Source: an uncultured Ruminococcus sp.
Lineage (GTDB): Bacteria; Bacillota; Clostridia; Oscillospirales; Ruminococcaceae
Direction of reading: 5' to 3'
Length of the DNA stretch: 25,280 nt
Assembly (NCBI GenBank): GCA_937907215.1
Contig: CALESG010000097.1
Coordinates: 1-25,280, forward strand
In this document: positions 1-7,298 of the stretch, one piece after another
Layout of the letters: every line of letters begins with the position of its first letter
Position numbering within the stretch: position 1 is the first letter of the stretch
The notes under the pieces: generated by a model
Seen by the model: the letters and a program-made list of their open reading frames with translations, nothing else
Database searches by the model: none
Told to the model about the DNA's origin: nothing
Made by a program: the position numbers and the translations under genes

Positions 1-6
1 TTCCTC

Positions 7-35
7 TTGAAATTTATTCTAATATGTTGTATAAT
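7..35 (+). promoter_or_regulatory. Sigma-A type promoter for the M50 protease / scpAB genes
   Basis: A -35 box TTGAAA at 7-12 and a -10 box TATAAT at 30-35 are separated by exactly 17 bases. Transcription would begin near 42, leaving a short leader before the ribosome binding site GAGAGG (57-62) and the ATG at 70. Seen directly; promoter activity is inferred from the match to consensus. Confidence 0.75.
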
Positions 36-69
36 ATAAAGAATAACTATTGTATTGAGAGGTAAAAAA

Positions 70-750
70 ATGAATTTTCTTCATCTTGATTTGTTTACAA
101 TCGTGGCAAGAATAATTGTCATACTCCTAATATTGCCGCTTCATGAATTTGCACACGCATTCATTGCTAAAAAATTCGGTGACTACACCGCCGAAAGCTC
201 AGGAAGACTTTCTCTAAATCCATTTACTCATATCGACCCTGTGGGTGCTGTTTTGCTTTTGCTTACTGGATTTGGCTGGGCAAAACCTGTGCCTATAAAT
301 CCAAACGCTATGAGAAATCCAAGAAAGGGTATAATCTGGACTTCCCTTGCCGGTCCTATTTCTAATCTTTTGGCAGCACTTGCTTCACTTATAGTTCTTC
401 GTGTACTGTACTGTATTCCAATTCCGGCAGGTAATATTGTACTTTACAATACACTGTCAGGCATAGCAACTGTTTTTAATTGTTTTGTTTCAGTTAATAT
501 AGGTCTTGCTGTATTCAATCTCATACCTGTACCTCCTCTTGACGGTTCAAATGTTTTGATACAGTTTTTGCCTACACGTGCAGTTATGTGGATACAGCGT
601 AATCGTATGGTTATTTCTATTGTATTTTTAGTTCTGATCGTATCACCTGCACTTAATATTCCACTTTCATGGGCAGGCAATAAGATCTTTCATCTTTTCT
701 ACTTCCTTACTGATTGGATCGAAATTCTAATGAATGCTATTTTAGGGTAA
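70..750 (+). CDS. Site-2 protease family (M50) membrane metalloprotease
   Basis: A 226-residue integral membrane protein. It has the zinc-protease motif HEFAH at residues 25-29 (His25, Glu26, His29) in the first membrane segment, and the second M50 signature PPLDG in a later segment (around residue 155), which normally gives the third zinc ligand Asp. The conserved stretch GWAKPVPINP lies between them. M50 proteases cut substrates inside the membrane; this short form lacks a PDZ domain and resembles the YwhC/Rip-like group, whose substrates are generally unknown. I place the start at ATG 70, seven bases after GAGAGG, rather than the in-frame TTG at 55. It precedes scpA by 6 bases, a pairing common in Firmicutes. 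Confidence 0.9.
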   Translation: MNFLHLDLFTIVARIIVILLILPLHEFAHAFIAKKFGDYTAESSGRLSLNPFTHIDPVGAVLLLLTGFGWAKPVPINPNAMRNPRKGIIWTSLAGPISNLLAALASLIVLRVLYCIPIPAGNIVLYNTLSGIATVFNCFVSVNIGLAVFNLIPVPPLDGSNVLIQFLPTRAVMWIQRNRMVISIVFLVLIVSPALNIPLSWAGNKIFHLFYFLTDWIEILMNAILG

Positions 751-756
751 AGGTTA

Positions 757-1521
757 ATGGAAAAAATTTCATTTAAGCTTGAAGTCTTTGAAGGTCCTAT
801 GGATCTGCTTTTGAACCTTATATCAAAACATAAACTTAATATATATGATATAGAAATATCAAGTCTGCTTGAACAGTATCTGATATACCTTGAACAGGCT
901 AGAGATTACAATTTGGAACTTGCCGGTGAATTTTTAGAAATGGCAGCAAGGCTTATTCTAATCAAAACAGTTTCTCTGCTGCCAAAGCCAAACGATGCTG
1001 AAAAGGAAAAGGAAGCTTTGCAAGGAGCACTTATTGAATATGCACTTTGCAAGCAGGCATCTGATATTTTAAAAAAGCGTTATGCCGGTGATAAGATATT
1101 CGTTCGAAAGCCTATGAAAATAAATATTCCTTCAAAATATGAAAGAAAACACGCTCCTGATGAGTTGTACAATGCTTTCATATCAATGGGTAAAAAGCTT
1201 ATAGAGAAGGAGAAAAAGCCTACAGACAAGCTGCAGGCTGTTGTAAACAGAAGCTTTGTTTCAGTTATGTCAAAGGTAATTTATGTACTCAGAAGCCTGC
1301 ATAAAAATGAACACGTCTATCTTGACGCTATGTATGCTGAGATACGTGACAGAAGTTCAAGGGTAGCTTTATTCTTAGCGGTACTTGAACTTACAAAACA
1401 CGGCAAAATATACATAAGTGATGATAATACTTATCTCTATCGCAAAAACAAACAGTATTACAAAGATGATTCACCATTAACATATGAAGAGGAGGAAACA
1501 TGGAACATACACGCACAATAA
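757..1521 (+). CDS. scpA: Segregation and condensation protein A
   Basis: A 254-residue ScpA kleisin, the subunit that bridges the SMC heads and binds ScpB in the chromosome-organising Smc-ScpAB complex. The N-terminus carries the family signature FEGPMDLLLNLI followed by a YDIEIS stretch and an EFLEMAARLILIKT helix (the Smc neck-binding region). The C-terminal winged helix (about residues 175-240) has the FLAVLEL segment. The length is normal for the family. It lies 6 bases after the M50 gene, and its last 22 bases overlap scpB, so translation is probably coupled. Confidence 0.95.
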   Translation: MEKISFKLEVFEGPMDLLLNLISKHKLNIYDIEISSLLEQYLIYLEQARDYNLELAGEFLEMAARLILIKTVSLLPKPNDAEKEKEALQGALIEYALCKQASDILKKRYAGDKIFVRKPMKINIPSKYERKHAPDELYNAFISMGKKLIEKEKKPTDKLQAVVNRSFVSVMSKVIYVLRSLHKNEHVYLDAMYAEIRDRSSRVALFLAVLELTKHGKIYISDDNTYLYRKNKQYYKDDSPLTYEEEETWNIHAQ

Positions 1522-2069
1522 AGATGGCATCTATTGCAGAAGCAGTACTTTTTGCTTGTGGTGAACCTGTGCCTTCAGAACGATTGGCAGAAGCCTTAAA
1601 CTCAGATATTAAGGAACTGCCTGATATTATGGAAAACCTTAATGAACGCTATGAAAGTGCTGGCAGTGCCCTTTTAGTAAAACATTTAGGAAACAGCTGG
1701 CAGCTTTGCACTCAAAAAAAATTTGCACCATATATTCAAGCTGCTATGGAAAATAAAAAGTCCACACCGCTTTCAAATGCCGCTATGGAAGTTCTAACAA
1801 TTGTAGCTTACAATCAACCTGTTACAAAAAGCTTTATCGAACACGTCCGTGGAATAGACAGCAGTTCTGTAGTAAATAATCTTGTAGAACGTGAACTGCT
1901 TGAAGAAGCCGGCCGTCTTGAAATACCGGGAAAGCCCATTGCATATAAGACAACAGATAACTTCCTGCGATGCTTTGAACTTAGCTCGCTTGGTGATCTA
2001 CCGCCGCTGCCGGTGCTTGGCATGCATGAAGATAATAATTCTGAAAAAAAATCGGAAGAAAAGGAATGA
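1500..2069 (+). CDS. scpB: Segregation and condensation protein B
   Basis: A 189-residue ScpB, the winged-helix dimer partner of ScpA in the Smc complex. It shows the expected IAEAVLFACGEPV start, the AMEVLTIVAYNQPVTK core and the IEHVRGIDSSSVVNNLVER segment, then IPGKPIAYKTTDNFLRCF near the end, with an acidic/lysine tail. Its ribosome binding site GAGGAGG (about 1489-1495) sits inside the scpA coding sequence, and the genes overlap by 22 bases, the usual scpAB arrangement. Confidence 0.95.
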   Translation: MEHTRTIKMASIAEAVLFACGEPVPSERLAEALNSDIKELPDIMENLNERYESAGSALLVKHLGNSWQLCTQKKFAPYIQAAMENKKSTPLSNAAMEVLTIVAYNQPVTKSFIEHVRGIDSSSVVNNLVERELLEEAGRLEIPGKPIAYKTTDNFLRCFELSSLGDLPPLPVLGMHEDNNSEKKSEEKE

Positions 2070-2116
2070 CTTGCATAAAATAAGCAATAATACCTATTGG
2101 AAGGAGAAAACTGCCT

Positions 2117-2862
2117 ATGACATTGCGAATAATATTACTGTGCATTTTAGCAATTATTCTTTTTATATTATTCATGCCAGCAGCTTTTGACTTCCGATAT
2201 GAAAAAGAAAAGGTATTAGTACGCATATCATACTGTGGCTTTACAATATTTGACACATCAAAAGAAAAAAAAGAGAAAACTCCGGAAGAAATAGAAAAAG
2301 AAGAGAAGAAAAAGGCTATTAAAAAGCAGAAAAAAGAGCAAAAAAAAGCTGCTAAAGCTGCTAAAAAAGCAAAAAAAGGCAAAGCAGTTAAAAACAAAAA
2401 AGAAGAAAAAGAAAAACGCTCTTTAAAAGAAATGTTCCAGCTTATTCATTCTTTGCTTGCTCCGGTAAAAAAAGGTTTGCGTCGTCTTTTCAAAGGAATA
2501 CGAATAAGCAAACTTTATATTGACATAAAAGTAGGAAAATTTGATGCCTATGAATGTGCTATGGAAAAATATGCGCTGCAGTTTCAAACTTACTTGCTTT
2601 TTTCCAGTCATTTTTTATAATAAAATCTGACCGTATAGAAATCCTTCCAAGATTTAGTATGGAAAAGACTTTATATACAATTAAATTTCGTGCTAAAATA
2701 AGTCCGGCCGCTGTTTTGGCGGCTGGTTTCAGCCTTGCGTGGACGTATCTATTGGAAATGATGCATAAACAACAGGCTGAAAATATAAATCAAAATAATA
2801 AACCAAACGACCAAAGGTCAAAAAATATAAAGGAGGAACATATAAATGCCAATTCAAAATGA
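2117..2862 (+). pseudogene. DUF2953 (YtfI-like) membrane protein gene, interrupted by a frameshift
   Basis: Two overlapping frames together make one DUF2953 protein. Frame 1 (2117-2620) has an N-terminal membrane anchor, a conserved DFRYEKEK/ISYCGF segment, a very lysine-rich stretch (about residues 50-100), the ISKLYIDIKVGKFDAYECA core, then a premature stop. Frame 2 (open from 2554 to 2862) continues with YGKICAAV and the IKSDRIEILPRF / KISPAAVLAA end typical of the family. The shift between the frames is -1 around 2554-2569, at or near GCTATGGAAAAATATG. In Bacillus ytfI lies immediately before ytfJ, as here, which supports the identification. The ribosome binding site GGAAGGAG precedes the ATG at 2117. 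It could be a true pseudogene, an assembly error or a programmed shift; no canonical X-XXY-YYZ slippery heptamer is present. Confidence 0.75.
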
Positions 2863-3283
2863 AAACAACAAAATCAGTCAGATGATGGGTATTACAATTG
2901 ATAAAATTCGTGAAATGGGTGACGTAAAAACAATTATTGGTGACCCGATAGTTGCCGGAGATACAACTATTATTCCTGTATCAAAGGTTTCTTATGGCTT
3001 TGCATCAGGAGGTTCTGACCTGCCTGCAAAACAGAATCCAAAGGAGCTTTTTGGCGGTGGTGCTGGTGCTGGTGTAACGGTTCAACCAATAGCTTTTCTT
3101 GTTATAAATAAAGACGGCGATGTTCGTCTTATGCCTATTTCTGTATCAGATGATAAAATAAGTAATATTATTCGCACTATGCCGGAACTTATGGATAAGA
3201 TCTCAGATATGATCAATGATCATAAAGCAAATAAGTCGGCAAAGTCTGCCGAAAAATCAGAAAATAGTGAAAACAGCAAGTAA
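2846..3283 (+). CDS. ytfJ: GerW/YtfJ family sporulation protein
   Basis: A 145-residue protein with the full GerW (YtfJ) pattern: an N-terminal helix with KIREMGDVKTIIGDPI, the TTIIPVSKVSYGFASGGSD strand block, a glycine-rich FGGGAGAGVTVQPIAFLVI segment and a C-terminal helix, with a charged low-complexity tail. In Bacillus GerW is a spore protein needed for germination in response to L-alanine; homologues occur throughout spore-forming clostridia. It has a strong AAGGAGG site about ten bases before the ATG. Its start overlaps the end of the broken DUF2953 frame by 17 bases, reproducing the ytfI-ytfJ pair. Confidence 0.92.
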   Translation: MPIQNENNKISQMMGITIDKIREMGDVKTIIGDPIVAGDTTIIPVSKVSYGFASGGSDLPAKQNPKELFGGGAGAGVTVQPIAFLVINKDGDVRLMPISVSDDKISNIIRTMPELMDKISDMINDHKANKSAKSAEKSENSENSK

Positions 3284-3298
3284 AGCAATTAGGGTGTG

Positions 3299-3347
3299 TT
3301 GACACTAAATAGAATAAGAACTTGTTCTTATAATACAGTAATATAAT
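3299..3347 (+). promoter_or_regulatory. Candidate control region of dacF with an 18-bp perfect palindrome
   Basis: The gap between ytfJ and dacF holds TTGACA at 3299-3304, a perfect inverted repeat ATAAGAAC-TT-GTTCTTAT at 3314-3331, and two TATAAT hexamers (3329-3334 and 3342-3347). No TTGACA/TATAAT pair has 16-18 base spacing (the closest is 24), so an exact promoter cannot be assigned. The palindrome is a plausible operator or RNA hairpin. Confidence 0.35.
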
Positions 3348-3401
3348 CTTTATGTATCTCATATATTTTCACATAGAATTTCTGTGGAGGTTTATGTGAT
3401 T

Positions 3402-4556
3402 ATGAAAAGATTTATTATTTGTTTTATTGCTGCTTTTGTTTTATGTTTTAAAATTTCTATACCGTGTGATGCAGCCTTTCCGGCTGAACTTGAAATCTCT
3501 GCTGCTGCATATGTAGTAATGGATGCGGCAACTCGCAGTGTTATTTACGAAGCAAATTCAAATATGCAGCTGCCTATGGCAAGCACTACAAAAATCATGT
3601 CTACCCTGCTTTGTCTTGAAAGCGGTGACCTTGACAGCGAATTTACTGTTGACTCTGACGCAATACGTGTAGAAGGCTCTTCTATGGGACTTGTGGAAGG
3701 TGACACTGTCACTAAACGTGCTTTATGCTATGGTATGCTGCTGCCCTCTGGCAATGATGCAGCTGGCGCAACAGCAGTCCGCATTTCCGGAAGCTATTCA
3801 GAGTTTGCCGTTTTAATGAATAAACGTGCTGAAGAAATCGGTATGCAAAACACTCATTTTGTAACACCATCAGGTCTTCATGATGAAAATCATTATTCTA
3901 CTGCATATGATATGGGCATTCTAACAGCGGAAGCTTTGAAAAATAAAGACTTCCGTGAGATTTGCAGCTGTCAAAGTGCTAAAGTAACATTTGGAAATCC
4001 ACCGTTTGACAGGTGGCTTACAAATACAAATAAGCTTCTAAAAAACTGCGAAGGTGTTATAGGAGTAAAAACAGGTTTTACAGATGAAGCCGGAAGATGC
4101 CTTGTTTCAGCTTGTAAAAGAAACGGCGTGACTTTAATATGTGTCACCTTAAATGACAAGAATGATTGGAATGACCATTCAAATTTATATGACCTTGCAT
4201 TTTCAAATATCACTGTAAAAAAAGCTGATATTCCGTCTGATATAAAGCTGCCTGTAGCAGGAAGTGATGTTATATCAGTTCCTCTATACGCAAAAGAGGA
4301 GATAACATATTCCTCATACAATTCCAAACAAACAACTGATACTGATGTAAGATGGGAAGTTGAGGCTGCACCTATGCTTTATGCACCCGTACAGCCTGAT
4401 AGCATTGCCGGTTATCTTGTGCATTACTGCGGTGAATTTGAAGTTGCAAGACAACCGCTTTTTACAGTCTGCGGTGCTGATTATTTAGAGGATAACAGCA
4501 AAAACAAAAATATATTTGAAAAAATATCAGAGAAACTCAAAGAGTTTTTCTATTAA
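3402..4556 (+). CDS. dacF: D-alanyl-D-alanine carboxypeptidase (DacF-like penicillin-binding protein)
   Basis: A 384-residue S11 family serine carboxypeptidase that trims the terminal D-Ala from peptidoglycan stem peptides outside the membrane. It has a signal peptide (residues 1-24), the SxxK catalytic tetrad S61-T-T-K64, the SGN motif at 116-118 and the KTG motif at 223-225. A C-terminal PBP5-like beta domain and an amphipathic end (IFEKISEKLKEFFY) suit peripheral membrane anchoring. The start is uncertain: GGAGG at 3386-3390 is 11 bases from ATG 3402 and 5 bases from an in-frame GTG at 3396; I chose the ATG. The ytfJ-dacF neighbourhood suggests a role in spore cortex or vegetative wall maturation. 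Confidence 0.92.
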   Translation: MKRFIICFIAAFVLCFKISIPCDAAFPAELEISAAAYVVMDAATRSVIYEANSNMQLPMASTTKIMSTLLCLESGDLDSEFTVDSDAIRVEGSSMGLVEGDTVTKRALCYGMLLPSGNDAAGATAVRISGSYSEFAVLMNKRAEEIGMQNTHFVTPSGLHDENHYSTAYDMGILTAEALKNKDFREICSCQSAKVTFGNPPFDRWLTNTNKLLKNCEGVIGVKTGFTDEAGRCLVSACKRNGVTLICVTLNDKNDWNDHSNLYDLAFSNITVKKADIPSDIKLPVAGSDVISVPLYAKEEITYSSYNSKQTTDTDVRWEVEAAPMLYAPVQPDSIAGYLVHYCGEFEVARQPLFTVCGADYLEDNSKNKNIFEKISEKLKEFFY

Positions 4557-4591
4557 ATAATAAATAATATAAAAAATAGAAGGAGTATATT

Positions 4592-5326
4592 TTGGAAAAG
4601 ATTAGAATTCAAAAACTGCTGGCAGATGCCGGCTACTGTTCAAGAAGAAAAGCTGAGGCTCTTATATCAGCAGGAAAAATAAAACTTAACGGTCACCCTG
4701 TAAAGCTCGGTGACAAGGCATCATATCATGATATTATCACAGTCAGCGGAGAACGTATATATTTTCCTAAAAAGAAAAGCTTACGCTACATAATGATGTA
4801 TAAACCAAGAGGTTATGTTACAACTACATCAGATGAACTTGATAGAAAATGCATAATGGATCTTTTAGGCGAAGATATTGAAGAACGTATATACCCTATC
4901 GGACGTCTTGACAAGGATTCAGAAGGTCTGTTGCTGCTTACAAACGATGGCAAATTTGCAAATGATATTATGCATCCAAGCCGTCATATAAGTAAAACAT
5001 ACCGTGTAACAGTACGTCCTGATGTAACCGAAGAGCAGCTTGTACAGCTTGCAAGCGGAATTGAACTTGACGGGAAAAAGACTCTTCCTGCAAATGTTGT
5101 TGTTAAGACAAGAGAACCAGGCCGTGTAGTTCTGCTTATCACAATAAAAGAAGGCAGAAACCGCCAAATCCGCCGTATGTGTGAATCACTGGGTCTTGAA
5201 GTAGCAAGACTTAGACGTGTAAGCATAGGTCCTTTGAAGCTTGGTATGATGAAACCGGGGACATATCGTGATCTTACTGCTGACGAGCTTAGAGCAGTAA
5301 GAAATGCTATAGGCAAGGAAAATTAA
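4592..5326 (+). CDS. rluB: Ribosomal RNA pseudouridine synthase, RluB/RsuA family
   Basis: A 244-residue enzyme that isomerises uridine to pseudouridine in rRNA. It has an N-terminal S4 RNA-binding domain (IRIQKLLADAGYCSRRKAEALI) and the catalytic motif GRLDKDSEGLLLLTNDG with the nucleophilic Asp at residue 107, followed by KEGRNRQIRRMCESLG, typical of the RsuA/RluB/E/F family. Length fits RluB. The start codon is TTG at 4592, supported by AAGGAG at 4580-4585 and by the conserved S4 start just after it; no better ATG exists upstream. It follows dacF by 35 bases. RluB is favoured over RsuA because of common Firmicute context, not a diagnostic residue. Confidence 0.92.
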   Translation: MEKIRIQKLLADAGYCSRRKAEALISAGKIKLNGHPVKLGDKASYHDIITVSGERIYFPKKKSLRYIMMYKPRGYVTTTSDELDRKCIMDLLGEDIEERIYPIGRLDKDSEGLLLLTNDGKFANDIMHPSRHISKTYRVTVRPDVTEEQLVQLASGIELDGKKTLPANVVVKTREPGRVVLLITIKEGRNRQIRRMCESLGLEVARLRRVSIGPLKLGMMKPGTYRDLTADELRAVRNAIGKEN

Positions 5327-5381
5327 AGCAAATTCTTGAAAGTCAAGTAAAAAACAATGAATTGAAAGGAGAACGGTATTT

Positions 5382-6329
5382 ATGCCAATTTGTATTTCAC
5401 CGGATCTGCCGGCGTATCAGACTCTTGCCGAGGAAAACATTTTTGTCATGGATAATATACGTGCTTCTCATCAGGATATTCGTCCTTTAAGAGTACTGAT
5501 ACTTAATCTCATGCCTAAAAAAATTGAAACTGAATGTCAATTTTTAAGGCTTCTCAGCAATACACCTATTCAAGTAAATATTGAGTTCCTGCAAATTGCA
5601 AGTCATGTAAGCAAAAACACTTCAAAAAGTCATCTTGATATGTTTTACCACACATTTGATGAAATACATGATAATTATTACGATGGCTGTATAATTACAG
5701 GCGCTCCTGTTGAACACCTTGACTATAAAGATGTTGATTACTGGGACGAAATAAAAGAAATTATGGAGTGGACAAAGACTCATGTATTTTCTACTCTTCA
5801 TATATGCTGGGCTGCACTTGCAGGGTTGTATTATCATTTTGACATACCTAAATATGACCTTGAAAAGAAAATATTCGGAATATTTCCACATAAAGTTGAA
5901 ATGAAAAATATCCAGTTGCTGCGTGGTTTTGATGATGTTTTTTATGCACCTCATTCCAGACTGTCAGAAATCAAACGTGAAGATATTCTAAAAGTACCAT
6001 CTCTCAGTATACTTACAGAATCAGAATATGCAGGAGTTCACATTGTAGCGAATAATAATGGCAGACAGTACTTTATAACAGGTCACTTTGAATATGGCAG
6101 AAATACACTTAAAGAAGAATATCTACGTGACGTTGCAAAGGGTATTGATATACAAGTACCGTTTAATTATTTCCCAGACGATGACCCAAATAAAGAACCA
6201 ATTTATAAATGGGGATGCAGTGCGAATCTGCTTTTTTCAAACTGGATAAATCATTGTGTATACCAGCTAACACCATATGACCTTAGCCAACTTGAATTTT
6301 ACAACTGGAAATGGGAAGCCGGTTTGTAA
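5382..6329 (+). CDS. metA: Homoserine O-acetyltransferase, MetA type
   Basis: A 315-residue MetA-family acyltransferase, the first dedicated step of methionine biosynthesis from homoserine. The catalytic Cys142 (HICWAALAG), His235 and Glu237 (TGHFEYGRNTL) are at the same positions as in characterised MetA enzymes. Residue 111 is Glu (GAPVE): in this family Glu111 favours acetyl-CoA and Gly111 succinyl-CoA, so O-acetylhomoserine is predicted despite the usual 'succinyltransferase' name. AAAGGAG precedes the ATG. The 55-base gap after rluB is too short for an S-box or T-box riboswitch, so regulation probably comes from upstream promoters. It ends at a bidirectional terminator. Confidence 0.95.
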   Translation: MPICISPDLPAYQTLAEENIFVMDNIRASHQDIRPLRVLILNLMPKKIETECQFLRLLSNTPIQVNIEFLQIASHVSKNTSKSHLDMFYHTFDEIHDNYYDGCIITGAPVEHLDYKDVDYWDEIKEIMEWTKTHVFSTLHICWAALAGLYYHFDIPKYDLEKKIFGIFPHKVEMKNIQLLRGFDDVFYAPHSRLSEIKREDILKVPSLSILTESEYAGVHIVANNNGRQYFITGHFEYGRNTLKEEYLRDVAKGIDIQVPFNYFPDDDPNKEPIYKWGCSANLLFSNWINHCVYQLTPYDLSQLEFYNWKWEAGL

Positions 6330-6347
6330 AAAAATATTTTTATAAAT

Positions 6348-6440
6348 AAAAAATCCGCTTTTAGGCTGCTATTTACATCTTATAAAGCTTTTTGTTTAAA
6401 GCATAGATGTAAAAACAGAATTTCCTTTAAGCGGATTTTT
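6348..6440. terminator. Bidirectional terminator (long imperfect palindrome) between metA and the pilus operon
   Basis: The arms AAAAATCCGCTT (6349-6360) and AAGCGGATTTTT (6429-6440) pair perfectly. Inside them TTTACATCT (6372-6380) pairs with AGATGTAAA (6405-6413), and GCTTT (6387-6391) with AAAGC (6398-6402). The stem ends in a T-run on each strand, so it can terminate metA on + and the sortase gene on -. Its length (93 nt) is larger than a minimal terminator. Confidence 0.8.
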
Positions 6441-6520
6441 CATATTTAAATTTTTATGTTTAAAATAAAACTTATTATTTTGTTCTATTATATGGAATAA
6501 TAGGCACTTAATTTTTAATG

Positions 6521-7285
6521 CTATTCTGCCAAAACTGCTCTTACAGTAACACGAGTCAAGCCGCTGTATGTACAGGTAAACAGAGTAATATCCCAATCAT
6601 CAGAACCATACTCCATAGCAGCAGCATCTTTTCCATTGATTATTTCACTTTGAACGACATTATATTTATGCACAACTCCGCCGCCATCAGTAAATATTAT
6701 CTCATCGCCAGAATCCAGCTCTGATATTCTTCCGAAGTGCGAGCGATAATTATGTGCAGCTATAATAAGATTGCCATCTGCAACAGTGCCGGAATATCTG
6801 CATGGTGCAACCCTTAGATTAGGATAACTCCAATCACTCATTACGGGAAGCTCCAACCCAAGAGATGGTATACTGAGCAAGCCCATATATGACATTTCCT
6901 GAACGTAATAATACACCTCTGGTTCTGCTGATTCATCATTCTCATATTCTGCAAAAAGATCCGCCTCGGGAATGCTATTGCTATTGATATTATTATTTTC
7001 ACTTTCAGTATAAGATGGTATATCATTTGCATCAGAAAACGGTTCGGTAACGACAGGCTGTGTATATGTTGCCATAACGTCAATATCATTGCCATACATA
7101 TCATAATATGTATCACTTTTTTCCGTATGCGGTTTAGGCATCTGGCTTTTCAATTCGTTTACAATATCAGATGTTTTGGATTCAGCACATCTGTCCTCAT
7201 TTCTATTATATAGCAACAGAAACAATGCTGCACAAAGTAGCATTGTTCCTGTTGTCATGAGGATAGAACCTCTTTTTATTTTCAT
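6521..7285 (-). CDS. Sortase (second, non-class-C sortase of the pilus locus)
   Basis: A 254-residue sortase with one N-terminal membrane segment (about residues 8-26), a long acidic, Asn/Ser/Glu-rich linker (about 30-125), and a C-terminal catalytic domain. The active site is His178 (AAHNY), Cys238 (TLFTCTYSG) and Arg245 (LTRVTV). It lacks the C-terminal membrane helix and lid of class C, so it is more likely a class D/E/B-like enzyme that attaches finished pili or the minor pilin to the wall; the exact class cannot be set by eye. GAGGAA precedes the ATG. It is the last gene of the operon, 13 bases after the LPQTG protein gene. Confidence 0.88.
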   Translation of the reverse strand: MKIKRGSILMTTGTMLLCAALFLLLYNRNEDRCAESKTSDIVNELKSQMPKPHTEKSDTYYDMYGNDIDVMATYTQPVVTEPFSDANDIPSYTESENNNINSNSIPEADLFAEYENDESAEPEVYYYVQEMSYMGLLSIPSLGLELPVMSDWSYPNLRVAPCRYSGTVADGNLIIAAHNYRSHFGRISELDSGDEIIFTDGGGVVHKYNVVQSEIINGKDAAAMEYGSDDWDITLFTCTYSGLTRVTVRAVLAE

Positions 7286-7298
7286 TTAAATTCCTCGT

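Noticed and set aside
3299..3334. TTGACA at 3299 with TATAAT at 3329 as a standard promoter
   Set aside because: The spacing is 24 bases, too long for a normal sigma-A promoter.
5327..5381. Methionine-related riboswitch (S-box or T-box) before metA
   Set aside because: The gap is only 55 bases and shows no suitable stem set.
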